A stretch of 64,000 bases of DNA from Streptomyces cyaneofuscatus (GTDB lineage Bacteria; Actinomycetota; Actinomycetes; Streptomycetales; Streptomycetaceae), in contig NZ_JOEM01000011.1 in NCBI RefSeq assembly GCF_000718135.1, positions 151,748-215,747 of the forward strand. The letters are read 5' to 3'. Below are positions 52,477 to 61,481 of this stretch, in pieces. The notes beneath the pieces are model-generated. The model made no database searches and was not told the origin of the DNA. It worked only from the letters and a program-made list of their open reading frames with translations. Within the stretch, counting starts at the first letter, position 1; each line of letters begins with the position of its first letter. The translations under genes were made by a program, and so were the position numbers.

Positions 52477-54351
52477 TCAGCCCGGGTAGACCAGCGAGGT
52501 GCCTTCCTCCAGCACCGTCTGCCAGTTGTCCCCCGGCGAGAGCTTCACTATGCCGTCGCCCTCGGTCTCCGCCATCAGCGGGAGCAGCTCGTCGTCCGCC
52601 GCGGCGACCGCCTGGACCTGGTTCACCCCGGGCAGCACCCCGGAGGCTCCGGAGGACGGCGTGGAACCGTCCGCCTGCACGTACCGCACCTGCTGGACAC
52701 CGCCCGCCTCCTTGCCGACCACGACGAGACGGCTGCGGCCCGACCAGGAGATGGCCGTCACGTCCGTGAGCTGGGGCGCGGCCTGGCGCAGGTCCTCGAC
52801 CGAGAGCTCGGGCGCCTCGTCTGTCCCACGCCGCTCGACCCGGCCGATCTTGAGCGTCGTATGCCCGTCCTCCGTCACCAGCAGGGCGATCCGCACCCCG
52901 TCCGCCGACAGCCGCAGCTCCTCGATCCGCCCGCCGTCCAGGCCCGGGACCCGGACCTCCTGCGGCTCGCCCTCACCCTCGACCAGCCGCAGCAGCCTCG
53001 GGCGCGCCCTGTCGCGGTCGGCGACCCACAGGTCGCCCCGCCCGTCCCAGCTCGGCGAGGACAGCCGGTCGGCGGTCTTCTTGCCGGCGCTGGTCACCGC
53101 AGGAGCGGCCAGCTCACCTTCCTCGTCCAGGGACGCGACGTACAGGTTCTGCCCGGTGGCCGAGACCGCGGCGGCCCGCCGTTCGTCCCGGGCCACGCCG
53201 ACGGCGCCCATCGCGACCGTGCCGACGCCCAGCGGGCCGCGCACCACCTCGGGTGTGCCGTTGCCCTCCTGCGCGCCGGGGAGCCGCTGGAGGCGCCCCT
53301 TGGCGTCGATGAAGTACTGGCTGTCAGGCCCGTCGGAGCTGCTGTCGGAGGAGAACTTCGCCGCCTCGTCCGCGTCCAGCGCACAGAGCCGGCCCCGCCC
53401 GCCCTCCAGCTCCACCTGCTCGACCCGCGCGGAGGTCAGGTCCCGCAGGGTGAAGAGCACCTGGGCGGCCATCATCCGGCAGGCCGCCCGGCCCGCCTTG
53501 TCGGCCTTGCCGTTGAGCGGCACTCTCAGCACGTTCTGGTCGTCGGGGGCCAGCGCGACGACGTCCTTGCGCAGGGCGGTCCCGGTGGGGAACCGGGAGT
53601 CGACCACGGGCCGCAGCCAGTTCGTCGGCCCCTCCAGCAGCGTCCTGACCGTCTGCGTCGCCGTGCTCATCCGCGTGACCGGATCGGTGCCGGTGCGTAC
53701 GTAGACGGGGTCGGCGACGAGCGTCGGCTGTCCGGTCGTCCGCCCGGTGGCGTAGTAGTACTTGTTCACCGAGCGGTAGAGCCGCTTGAAGTCGGACTGC
53801 CCGAGGACCAGCCCGTCCGGCACGGTGTCGATGCGCCACTCGGCCTTCCCGTCCGCCACCTTCTCCCGCACCAGGTGCAGCACCTGGGAGTAGTCGGTGG
53901 GGGCGAGCGGCTGGTACGAGCTCTGGGCGTCGACGTTCGCCACCTTCTCGCCGGTCAGCGTGTAGGAGGTCTCGGAGTCCCGGCGCTCCTCGTCCTGGAG
54001 CGAGGGACCGCTGCGGTTGGGGGCCTGGGTGAGCACCGTGGTGCCCTCGCCCGGCTGCCAGGTATCGGCCGCGTCCTTGCTCAGGTACTTGCGCGTGGTC
54101 CGGAAACCTGGGTCGTCGCTGGTCATCGACTCCAGGAACCCGTCGACGATCTCGCTGGGCGCCGCGCCCTCACGGGGCTCGACCGCGTACACCTGCACCT
54201 GGGAGTCACCCGGCTGCGAGGCGTCGACCGCCTTGACGTCACCGGTCATCGGCATCGACCCGCAGCCGGCGAGCACGATGACGGAGCAGCCGAGCAGCGC
54301 GGACATCCGCACGCCGCGTCCGGGGCCACCACGACGGCGGTCAGTACCCAC
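52477..54351 (-). CDS. lpqB: LpqB lipoprotein, accessory factor of MtrAB
   Basis: A 624-residue lipoprotein. The N-terminus is basic, and a lipobox VLAGC (Cys about residue 30) precedes GSMPMTGDVKAVD. The first domain (about 60-330) is of the GerM/sporulation type (VQVYAVEPREGAAPSEIVDGF), and the C-terminal half (about 340-620) is a beta-propeller-like LpqB domain. LpqB is known in actinobacteria to modulate the MtrB sensor from outside the membrane. The GTG start at 54349-54351 lies inside the end of mtrB (11-bp overlap), with AGGAGGA upstream, so translation is coupled. Confidence 0.95.
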   Translation of the reverse strand: MGTDRRRGGPGRGVRMSALLGCSVIVLAGCGSMPMTGDVKAVDASQPGDSQVQVYAVEPREGAAPSEIVDGFLESMTSDDPGFRTTRKYLSKDAADTWQPGEGTTVLTQAPNRSGPSLQDEERRDSETSYTLTGEKVANVDAQSSYQPLAPTDYSQVLHLVREKVADGKAEWRIDTVPDGLVLGQSDFKRLYRSVNKYYYATGRTTGQPTLVADPVYVRTGTDPVTRMSTATQTVRTLLEGPTNWLRPVVDSRFPTGTALRKDVVALAPDDQNVLRVPLNGKADKAGRAACRMMAAQVLFTLRDLTSARVEQVELEGGRGRLCALDADEAAKFSSDSSSDGPDSQYFIDAKGRLQRLPGAQEGNGTPEVVRGPLGVGTVAMGAVGVARDERRAAAVSATGQNLYVASLDEEGELAAPAVTSAGKKTADRLSSPSWDGRGDLWVADRDRARPRLLRLVEGEGEPQEVRVPGLDGGRIEELRLSADGVRIALLVTEDGHTTLKIGRVERRGTDEAPELSVEDLRQAAPQLTDVTAISWSGRSRLVVVGKEAGGVQQVRYVQADGSTPSSGASGVLPGVNQVQAVAAADDELLPLMAETEGDGIVKLSPGDNWQTVLEEGTSLVYPG

Positions 54352-56368
54352 GAGTGGTGTCCTCCTGGTCGGAATGGGGCGCCGGGGAACCGGCACCGCC
54401 GGAACGCTCCGGTGCCGGGCGTGCCACCACCCGGGCCCCGTTGCCGGGCAGCGCCGCCGGGTGCACCGAGGCGGGGGCCGGGTGCGGAACCGTGGAGGAG
54501 CGGGCCGGCACGGGCAGCGGCGAGCGCTTCGCCGCACCGGGCTGGTTCGGCACGGACACCAGCCGGTTGTCGCCCGCCGACGCCTCGTCGCGCTCCCGGC
54601 TCTCCCGGTTGCGCCGGGAGTCCTCGGGCTCCAGCGGTATCGGCGAACCGCGCAGCGGCTCGTCCGCCGTACGCGGCAGGGTCAGCCGGAACTGGGACCC
54701 GCCGCCCGGCTCGCCCCACGCCTGGAGCCAGCCGCCGTGCAGCCGGGCGTCCTCGACGGCGATGGAGAGCCCGAGGCCGGTCCCGCCGGTCGTCCGGGCC
54801 CGCGCCGGGTCGGCGCGCCAGAACCGGTTGAAGACGCGGGTCGCCTCGCCGGGCTTGAGCCCGACCCCGTAGTCCCGTACGGCCACGGCGACGGCACCCT
54901 GGGCCACGCCCATCCGCACGATGACGTCCCGGCCCTCGCCGTGCTCGACGGCGTTGACCACGAGGTTGCGCAGCACCCTCTCGACGCGCCGGGCATCGGC
55001 CTCGGCGATCACCGGCTGGTCGTCGCCGATGACCAGGATCCGGCTGCCCTTGCGCTCGGCGAGCGGTTCGGCACCGCCGATCACCCGGTGCACCACGGTC
55101 CGCAGGTCTATCGGCTCGGCCTCCAGCGCCGCTGCGCCCGCGTCGAACCGGCTGATCTCCAGCAGGTCCGAGAGCAGCGACTCGAAGCGGTCGAGCTGGT
55201 CGCCGAGCAGCTCGGCGGAGCGCGCGGTGACCGGATCGAAGTCGGCACGCGCCTCATGGATGACGTCGGCGGCCATCCGTACGGTCGTGAGCGGGGTCCG
55301 CAGCTCGTGGGAGACATCGGAGACGAAACGCCGCTGCATCCGGGAGAGCTCCTCCAGCTGCTGGATCTTCAGCTGAAGGTTCTGCGCCATCTTGTTGAAG
55401 GCCTCACCGAGCCGGGCGATGTCGTCCTCGCCGGTGACCTTCATCCGTTCCTGGAGCTTCCCGGCGGAGAGCCGCTCGGCGATACCGGCCGCCATCCGCA
55501 CCGGTGTGACGACCTGCCGCACCACGAACCAGGCAATGGCTCCGAGCAGCACGACGACGAAGAGCCCGGCGGTCGCCAGGGTCGTCTTGACCAGCGCCAG
55601 GGACTTCTCCTCCTGCGTGAGCGGGAAGAGGTAGTAGAGCTCGTAGGCCTGCTGGTCGATGTCGTAGAGCCGCTTGCCCACGACGAGGCCCGGCTGGGAC
55701 TCGTTGCCGTTGGAATAGCGGATCAAGGAGTACGTCTGGAAGGCGCCCTGCCCCTTGCCCACGTCCTGGCGCAGGCGCTCGGGCACGCTGGCAGCCTCGA
55801 CGCTGCCCGAACCACGCGGGGCACGGCTGCCCGCCCCCTCGCCCACCGAGTCCGCGCTGAGCGCGACCACGTTGAAGGCGTTCTTTCCGCCACTGGCCAG
55901 CTGGTCGACGAGCTCGGTGCGCCACGAGGTGTTGGCGGTCATGCCGTCGGGCCCCTCGGTGCCCTGCCCGCCCGGCGCCAGGGAAGCGTTCGCCTTCTCC
56001 TGGGCCGCGGCGAAACCACCGGCGGCCTGGGTCTGGGCGGCCTTGCCCTTCGCGTCGAGCAGACCGTTGCGGACCTGCCCGATCACGACGAAGCCGAGCA
56101 GCAGCACCACGCCGATCGACATCAGCAGGGTGCCCGCGACGACGCGGAGCTGCAGATTGCGCCGCCACAACCGCACGGCGGGCAGCAACGGACGGCGGAC
56201 CCACCGCATCAGCAGACGCGGTACGGGCCCGCCGGGCGTCCGGTCCTGGAACAACCGGCCGCCCTGCAGGAAACGGCTCATACGAGAAGCCTTCCGTCCC
56301 GGACCGGCAGCCCGCTCCGCACGGACTCCCGGCTCCCCGGGGTTCGGAGCAGCGCTGCCCTCGGCCAT
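54341..56368 (-). CDS. mtrB: MtrB sensor histidine kinase
   Basis: A 675-residue sensor kinase. Helices at about 80-100 and 262-285 bracket an outer sensor domain of about 160 residues. A HAMP domain follows (about 285-340), then the H-box FVSDVSHELRTPLTTVRMAADVI (phospho-His about 356), N-box NLVVNAVEHGEGRDV, and G-boxes VRDYGVGLKPGE and GGTGLGLSIA. A 130-residue Pro/Arg-rich C-terminal tail (about 550-675) extends past the catalytic domain. Its ATG is 1 nt after the mtrA stop, so the pair is tightly coupled. MtrAB controls cell-wall turnover, osmotic response and development in actinobacteria. Confidence 0.96.
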   Translation of the reverse strand: MAEGSAAPNPGEPGVRAERAAGPGRKASRMSRFLQGGRLFQDRTPGGPVPRLLMRWVRRPLLPAVRLWRRNLQLRVVAGTLLMSIGVVLLLGFVVIGQVRNGLLDAKGKAAQTQAAGGFAAAQEKANASLAPGGQGTEGPDGMTANTSWRTELVDQLASGGKNAFNVVALSADSVGEGAGSRAPRGSGSVEAASVPERLRQDVGKGQGAFQTYSLIRYSNGNESQPGLVVGKRLYDIDQQAYELYYLFPLTQEEKSLALVKTTLATAGLFVVVLLGAIAWFVVRQVVTPVRMAAGIAERLSAGKLQERMKVTGEDDIARLGEAFNKMAQNLQLKIQQLEELSRMQRRFVSDVSHELRTPLTTVRMAADVIHEARADFDPVTARSAELLGDQLDRFESLLSDLLEISRFDAGAAALEAEPIDLRTVVHRVIGGAEPLAERKGSRILVIGDDQPVIAEADARRVERVLRNLVVNAVEHGEGRDVIVRMGVAQGAVAVAVRDYGVGLKPGEATRVFNRFWRADPARARTTGGTGLGLSIAVEDARLHGGWLQAWGEPGGGSQFRLTLPRTADEPLRGSPIPLEPEDSRRNRESRERDEASAGDNRLVSVPNQPGAAKRSPLPVPARSSTVPHPAPASVHPAALPGNGARVVARPAPERSGGAGSPAPHSDQEDTTRGY

Positions 56369-56369
56369 A

Positions 56370-57059
56370 TCAGCTCGGCCCGGCCTTGTAACCGACCCCT
56401 CGGACGGTCACGACGATCTCCGGCCGCTCCGGGTCCTTCTCGACCTTGGAGCGCAGCCGCTGGACGTGCACGTTCACCAGCCGGGTGTCGGCCGCGTGCC
56501 GGTAGCCCCAGACCTGCTCCAGCAGGACCTCACGGGTGAAGACCTGCCACGGCTTGCGGGCGAGGGCGACCAGCAGGTCGAACTCCAGCGGTGTCAGGGC
56601 GATGGACTGCCCCTCCCGCTTCACGGAGTGACCGGCCACGTCGATGACCAGGTCACCGATGGTCAACTGCTCCGGCGCGGGCTCTTCGGACCGCCGCAGG
56701 CGGGCCCTGATCCGGGCGACCAACTCCTTAGGTTTGAACGGCTTGACGATGTAGTCGTCGGCCCCTGATTCCAGGCCGACCACGACATCGACGGTGTCGC
56801 TCTTGGCAGTGAGCATGACGATCGGCACACCGGACTCGGCCCTGATCAGCCTGCACACCTCGATGCCGTCCCTTCCGGGCAGCATGAGGTCGAGCAGCAC
56901 CAGGTCCGGCTTGGCCTCACGAAATGCGGCCAGTGCCTTGTCGCCGTCCGCTACGAACGACGGCTCGAAACCTTCTCCACGCAGCACAATCCCGAGCATC
57001 TCGGCCAGTGCGGTGTCGTCGTCGACGACAAGGACGCGTCCCTTCATAATCGACATCAT
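56370..57059 (-). CDS. mtrA: MtrA OmpR-family response regulator
   Basis: A 229-residue OmpR/PhoB-type regulator, partner of MtrB. The receiver (about 6-120) has VLVVDDDTALAEML, phosphoacceptor Asp in LVLLDLMLPGRDG (about 56), and Lys in YIVKPFKPKEL. The winged helix (about 135-225) has LTPLEFDLLVALARKPWQVF and RLVNVHVQRLRSKVEKDP. The start is one of three in-frame ATG codons (57059, 57056, 57047); MMSIMKGRVLVV from 57059 matches what I recall for streptomycete MtrA. It lies 4 bp after mtnA. Confidence 0.97.
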   Translation of the reverse strand: MMSIMKGRVLVVDDDTALAEMLGIVLRGEGFEPSFVADGDKALAAFREAKPDLVLLDLMLPGRDGIEVCRLIRAESGVPIVMLTAKSDTVDVVVGLESGADDYIVKPFKPKELVARIRARLRRSEEPAPEQLTIGDLVIDVAGHSVKREGQSIALTPLEFDLLVALARKPWQVFTREVLLEQVWGYRHAADTRLVNVHVQRLRSKVEKDPERPEIVVTVRGVGYKAGPS

Positions 57060-57063
57060 CCCA

Positions 57064-58206
57064 TTAGCTAATCGTTACCTGCGATGACCTGGCACACAGC
57101 TCTGCCAGTCCGACCCCCGTGACCGGGGAAATGACGCCCTCCTCGGTGACGATCGCCGTGATCAATTCGGACGGCGTGATGTCGAAAGCCGGGTTGTACA
57201 CCGGGGCCCCGAGGGGTGCGACGACCTTCCCACCCCCGGCGCCCTCCGATACGCCTCCCGGGGATGTGACCTCCGTCACTTCTTGCCCGGAACGCTGCTC
57301 AACGATGATCGATGTGCCTTCGGCCGTCTCCATGTCCACGGTCGTCGTCGGCGCCACCACGATGAACGGCACATGGTGGTACTTCGCGAGCACAGCCAAC
57401 GGATAGCTCCCCACTTTGTTGGCCACCGAGCCGTCTGCGGCAATGCGGTCCGCCCCAATGAGTACGGCATCCACCTCCCCCGCGGCGAACAGGGAGCCCG
57501 CCGCACTGTCCGTGAGCAGGCTGTACGCCATCCCGTTGCGCGCCGCCTCGTACGCCGTCAGCCTCGCCCCCTGGAGCAGCGGCCGGGTCTCGTCCACCCA
57601 CAGCCGGCGCAGCCGCCCCTGCCGGTGCACCCGCAGGGCGACCGCGAACGCCGTCCCCTCGCCCCCGGAGACCAGCGCCCCGGTGTTGCAGTGGGTCAGC
57701 AGCTGATAGCCCTGCCCCGGCAGCAGCTCCTCCAGCAGCGCCGTCCCGTACTCCGCCATCCGCTCGCTGGCCCGGGCGTCCTCCCGGTGCAGCGCCCGGG
57801 CCTCGGCCAAGGCCACAGCCGCGGCCTCGGCCACCCCCGCCCCCTTCTCGGCGGCCGCCCAGTAGGCCGTGGCCACCCGTCGCACCCCGTAACCGAGATT
57901 CACCGCGGTGGGCCGCGCCCCCTCCAGCAGCCCGGCCGCCTCCGCCACGTCGTAGCCCCGCGCCGCCGCGAGCGCCACCCCGTACCCCCCGGCGATCCCG
58001 AGCAGCGGTGCCCCCCGTACCGCCAGCGTCCGGATCGCCCGCACCAGCGCGGGCACATCCGTACAGACCAGCTCGACCTCCTCCGCGGGCAGCCGCGTCT
58101 GGTCGAGGAGCACCAGTACGGGACCTTCCGGAAGCTCGTCCCAACGAAGTACGGAAAGCGCGGAAGGCTCGCTGCCCACCGGCGTTTGCACGTCCTGATC
58201 AGCCAT
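57064..58206 (-). CDS. mtnA: Methylthioribose-1-phosphate isomerase
   Basis: A 380-residue enzyme of the methionine salvage pathway, converting 5-methylthioribose-1-phosphate to the ribulose form. Family motifs are TLAVRGAPLLGIAGGYGVALA (about 59-80), the catalytic-Cys loop LLTHCNTGALVSGGEG (Cys about 169), the catalytic-Asp GADRIAADGSVANKVGSY (about 249-266) and PTTTVDMETAEGTSI. The ATG at 58204-58206 starts MADQDVQTPV. It is the first gene of an apparent operon mtnA-mtrA-mtrB-lpqB, with only 4 bp between its stop and mtrA. A glycine-rich insert near residue 335 (GGVSEGAGGGK) is extra. Confidence 0.94.
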   Translation of the reverse strand: MADQDVQTPVGSEPSALSVLRWDELPEGPVLVLLDQTRLPAEEVELVCTDVPALVRAIRTLAVRGAPLLGIAGGYGVALAAARGYDVAEAAGLLEGARPTAVNLGYGVRRVATAYWAAAEKGAGVAEAAAVALAEARALHREDARASERMAEYGTALLEELLPGQGYQLLTHCNTGALVSGGEGTAFAVALRVHRQGRLRRLWVDETRPLLQGARLTAYEAARNGMAYSLLTDSAAGSLFAAGEVDAVLIGADRIAADGSVANKVGSYPLAVLAKYHHVPFIVVAPTTTVDMETAEGTSIIVEQRSGQEVTEVTSPGGVSEGAGGGKVVAPLGAPVYNPAFDITPSELITAIVTEEGVISPVTGVGLAELCARSSQVTIS

Positions 58207-58346
58207 CCACCCAGTCTGCCCGGTGAGCCGCCCACAAATGAAGGCACGAAGGAGAGAAGGCTCCCGGCCCGCACCGCACCGGCCCGTGGCACGATGGCTG
58301 CCAACCTGCCGCCCCGATGAGCGGACAGGACGGTGAAGGAGCGAGA

Positions 58347-59546
58347 ATGAACGACTCTCCGGGCTGGGCGACGCCCGGATCTGCCCCCTCGGACGGCCAG
58401 GAGGCGGCCATTCCCCGCCCCTCCGCCCCCCAGGACGGAAGCGCACCGACGGGACAGTGGTCCCCCGAGCAGCCGCCTCCCGGGCAGTGGTCCCCGCCGA
58501 GCAACCCCGGCAACCGCCCGCCCGCCCCCGGCTGGGGCGGCGGTCCGCAGCGACCGGACTGGGGCATGAAGGCACCGGCGGCGAAGCCCGGCGTCATCCC
58601 GCTGCGCCCCCTGAGCCTCGGCGAGATCCTCGACGGCTCGGTCTCGGCCCTGCGCGCCCACTGGCGCACGGCACTCGGCTTCAGCCTCGCGGTCTCCGTG
58701 GTCGTCCAGATCGCCGTCACCCTCATGCAGCGCTACCTCCTGCCCAAGCCGACCACCGTCGACCCGAACGCCACCGGCACCGAAGCCCTTCGCCAGGCCT
58801 CCGAATCCGCCCGGACGACGCTGCTCTCCCTCGCCCCGGCGTCCCTCCTCACGATGGTCGCCACGCTCTTCACCGCGTCCATCGTCACCGTGGTGATCAG
58901 CCGCTCGGTGCTGGGCCGCCCGGTCACGCTCTCCGACGCCTGGGCCGAAGCCCGTCCGCGAATCCTCCCCCTGATCGGGCTGACCCTGCTGGTGGCCCTG
59001 ATCGCCGCCACGGTCATGACCGTCGGTGTCGGCCCCGGACTGCTGGTGGGCGCCGAGGCCGGCGCGGCGCTGGCGCTCCTCGGCTTCACCGCCGCCTGCG
59101 TCGTGATCCTCTGGCTCCAGGTCAGCCTCGCCCTCGCCGCCCCCGCCCTGATGCTCGAACGGCAGGGCATCCTCGCCGCGCTGCGCAGGTCGGCGAAGCT
59201 GGTCCGCGGTGCCTGGTGGCGCACGTTCGGCATCCTCGCGCTGACCTACCTGCTCGTCTTCCTGGTGAGCTTCCTCGTCTCCATCCCCTTCGGCGTCGTC
59301 GCGGTCATCGCCGACGGAACCGACATCAGCGAGTTCTTCGAAAGCGGCGGCCCCTCCCTCGGCTGGCCCTTCCTGATCGTCACGGGCATCGGCGAAGTGG
59401 TCGTCTCCACGCTGCTGTATCCCTTCGTCGCCGGTGTGATGGCACTGCTCTACGTGGACCAGCGCATCCGCCGCGAGGCGCTCGACCTCGACCTCGCCCG
59501 GGCCGCAGGCCTCCCCGGCCACGACGCCGACACCCCCAGGAGCTGA
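58347..59546 (+). CDS. Six-helix integral membrane protein, Pro-rich N-terminus
   Basis: A 399-residue membrane protein of unknown function. The first 85 residues are cytosolic and Pro/Gly/Gln-rich. RPLSLGEILDGSVSALRAHWRTAL (about 90-113) is the conserved entry seen in glycerophosphodiester phosphodiesterase membrane-domain proteins. About six helices follow (between 115 and 375), including FGILALTYLLVFLVSFLVSIPFG. AAGGAG lies upstream of the ATG at 58347. It leads a five-gene operon of membrane proteins with a MoxR ATPase; the next gene starts 4 bp away. No catalytic residues are visible. Confidence 0.82.
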   Translation: MNDSPGWATPGSAPSDGQEAAIPRPSAPQDGSAPTGQWSPEQPPPGQWSPPSNPGNRPPAPGWGGGPQRPDWGMKAPAAKPGVIPLRPLSLGEILDGSVSALRAHWRTALGFSLAVSVVVQIAVTLMQRYLLPKPTTVDPNATGTEALRQASESARTTLLSLAPASLLTMVATLFTASIVTVVISRSVLGRPVTLSDAWAEARPRILPLIGLTLLVALIAATVMTVGVGPGLLVGAEAGAALALLGFTAACVVILWLQVSLALAAPALMLERQGILAALRRSAKLVRGAWWRTFGILALTYLLVFLVSFLVSIPFGVVAVIADGTDISEFFESGGPSLGWPFLIVTGIGEVVVSTLLYPFVAGVMALLYVDQRIRREALDLDLARAAGLPGHDADTPRS

Positions 59547-59550
59547 TGCG

Positions 59551-60240
59551 GTGTCGGGGGCGGGGGGCACCACAGCAGCACGGCAGGCCACCGGCGCGGG
59601 GGACATACCCGTGGACACTCCACGTGTCCCCGCCCGGGAGGCGGCTGAGAGCGAGCTGTCGAAGCCGATGTACCACGAGAACGATCCGAACATTCTCCAA
59701 CGCGGCCTGAACCACTTCTGGGACTGGGTCGCCGGCGTGTTCGACGCCGCTGCGGGCGCCGCCCCCGGCGGCCCGGCCGGGCTCGCCGTCCTGGCCCTCA
59801 TCCTCATCGGCCTCGCCGCCGCCCTCTGGTGGCGGCTCGGCATCCCCCAACGCTCCTCCCGGGCCCCGGACGCCCTCTTCGAGAGCGACGGCCCCCGCAG
59901 TGCCGCCCAGCACCGTGCCGCGGCCGACGCGCACGCCGCCGCTCTCCGCTGGACCGAAGCCGTCCAGGAACGCATGCGGGCCATCGTCCGGTCGCTGGAG
60001 GAACGCGCCCTGCTCGACCCCCGCCCCGGCCGCACGGCCGACGAAGCCGCGACGGAAGCGGGCCGCGCCCTGCCCGCCCACGCCGCCCGGCTGCGCTCCG
60101 CCGCCCGGGACTTCGACGACGTCACATACGGCGGCCGCACCGCGGGCCAACCCACATACCTGGCCCTGCGCGCCCTGGACACCGAACTCGACGAGGCGAA
60201 GCCCGTGCTGCCCGGAGCCTCCCGAGGAGCCGCCGGATGA
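59551..60240 (+). CDS. DUF4129-domain membrane protein
   Basis: A 229-residue protein with one central helix (PAGLAVLALILIGLAAALWW, about 76-95) and a cytosolic C-terminal DUF4129 domain (AAALRWTEAVQERMRAIVRS, then DPRPGRTADEAATEAGRALP). DUF4129 proteins are usually found in MoxR-DUF58 clusters, as here. The GTG start at 59551 uses the AGGAG that overlaps the previous stop. The gene ends in an ATGA overlap with the next one. The role is unknown; possibly assembly of a membrane complex by the MoxR ATPase. Confidence 0.87.
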   Translation: MSGAGGTTAARQATGAGDIPVDTPRVPAREAAESELSKPMYHENDPNILQRGLNHFWDWVAGVFDAAAGAAPGGPAGLAVLALILIGLAAALWWRLGIPQRSSRAPDALFESDGPRSAAQHRAAADAHAAALRWTEAVQERMRAIVRSLEERALLDPRPGRTADEAATEAGRALPAHAARLRSAARDFDDVTYGGRTAGQPTYLALRALDTELDEAKPVLPGASRGAAG

Positions 60241-61481
60241 CCACGGCCACCGCCCCTTCCCCCACCTCGACGGCGCCCACCCCCCACCAGGTCTGGAAGC
60301 GCGCACGAGGACTGCTGATCGCCCTGCTCATCCTCGTGATCGCAGGCGTCACGTTCGCCGCGGTCCGCTCCGGCACCAACTACGGGCACCTCGACCCCCG
60401 CTCCGCCGACGCGAAGGGCAGCCGCGCCGCAGCCGAGCTCCTCAAGGCGCGCGGAATATCCGTCACCGTGGCGACGACCCTCGACGAAGCCACCACCGCG
60501 GCAGGACCCGACACCACCCTCCTGGTCACCGGCCCCAATCTCCTCACCCCCACACAACAGCGCCGGCTCCACGAGGCAACCAGCGCCTCCACCGGCCGCA
60601 CCGTCCTGATCGCCCCGGGCCCGGCAGCCGCGTCTCGCCTCTCCCCCGGCGTACGCACCGAGCCCCACCGCCCGGTGGCCCCCCTCCCCCCGTCGTGCGC
60701 CTTCCCCGCCGCCCGCAGCGCCGGAACGGCGGACATGGGCGGCGTCCGCTACACGGCACCGGACTCCACCGCCACCGCCTGCTACCCCAGCGACGGCAGC
60801 CCCAGCCTGCTGATCCTCAAGCACCGCGGAGATGGTGACACCGTCCTCCTCGGCTCCCCCGATTTCCTCCGCAACGAGCGTCTCGACCAACAGGGAAACG
60901 CCTCTCTCGCCCTGCAACTCCTCGGTTCGCGACCCCATCTCGTCTGGTACCTCCCCTCTCTGGCCGATCCGTCCGCCACCAGCGACGACGGCTCCCCCGA
61001 CAACAACGACACCGACAGCGACGGCAACGGCGGGGAGGCTTCGGGCGAGGAGAGCGACTTCCTCGACCTCATCCCCTCCGGCTGGCTGTGGGGAACGCTC
61101 CAACTCACGCTCGCCGCAGTCCTCGCCGCGATCTGGCGAGGCCGCCGCCTCGGCCCCCTCGTCGTGGAACGCCTGCCGGTCTCCATCCGCGCATCGGAGT
61201 CCGCCGAAGGCCGCGCCGGCCTCTACCGCAAGGCCAACGCCCGTGAACGAGCAGCCGAATCACTCCGGGCCGCCGCCCGGACCCGCATCGCCCGCCTCGC
61301 CGGCGTAACCGCCCGCGAGGCGCACACCTCCGACGTTCTCCTCCCTGCCGTGTCCGCCCGCACCACCACTGGCGACGACCTGAGCACCCTGCTCTTCGGC
61401 CCGGCCCCCGCCGACGACGCGGCCCTTGTCCTGCTGGCCGAGCACCTCGACGCCCTCGAAAGAGAGGTACGCACTTCATGA
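60237..61481 (+). CDS. DUF4350-domain membrane protein
   Basis: A 414-residue protein with helices near the N-terminus (about 25-45, LLIALLILVIAGVTFAAV) and at about 280-300 (GWLWGTLQLTLAAVLAAIW). The outer part between them has a DUF4350 fold (SRAAAELLKARGISVTVATT, TLLVTGPNLLTP) and an acidic Asp/Asn tract (DDGSPDNNDTDSDGNGGE, about 247-264). The cytosolic tail has the ESAEGRAGLYRKANARERAAE element. It overlaps both neighbours by 4 bp, giving coupled translation. The function is unknown. Confidence 0.87.
   Translation: MTTATAPSPTSTAPTPHQVWKRARGLLIALLILVIAGVTFAAVRSGTNYGHLDPRSADAKGSRAAAELLKARGISVTVATTLDEATTAAGPDTTLLVTGPNLLTPTQQRRLHEATSASTGRTVLIAPGPAAASRLSPGVRTEPHRPVAPLPPSCAFPAARSAGTADMGGVRYTAPDSTATACYPSDGSPSLLILKHRGDGDTVLLGSPDFLRNERLDQQGNASLALQLLGSRPHLVWYLPSLADPSATSDDGSPDNNDTDSDGNGGEASGEESDFLDLIPSGWLWGTLQLTLAAVLAAIWRGRRLGPLVVERLPVSIRASESAEGRAGLYRKANARERAAESLRAAARTRIARLAGVTAREAHTSDVLLPAVSARTTTGDDLSTLLFGPAPADDAALVLLAEHLDALEREVRTS

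Noticed and set aside
58207..58575. Extension of MtnA to 58575
   Set aside because: It would overlap the divergent membrane-protein gene; MADQDVQ is the first sensible start.
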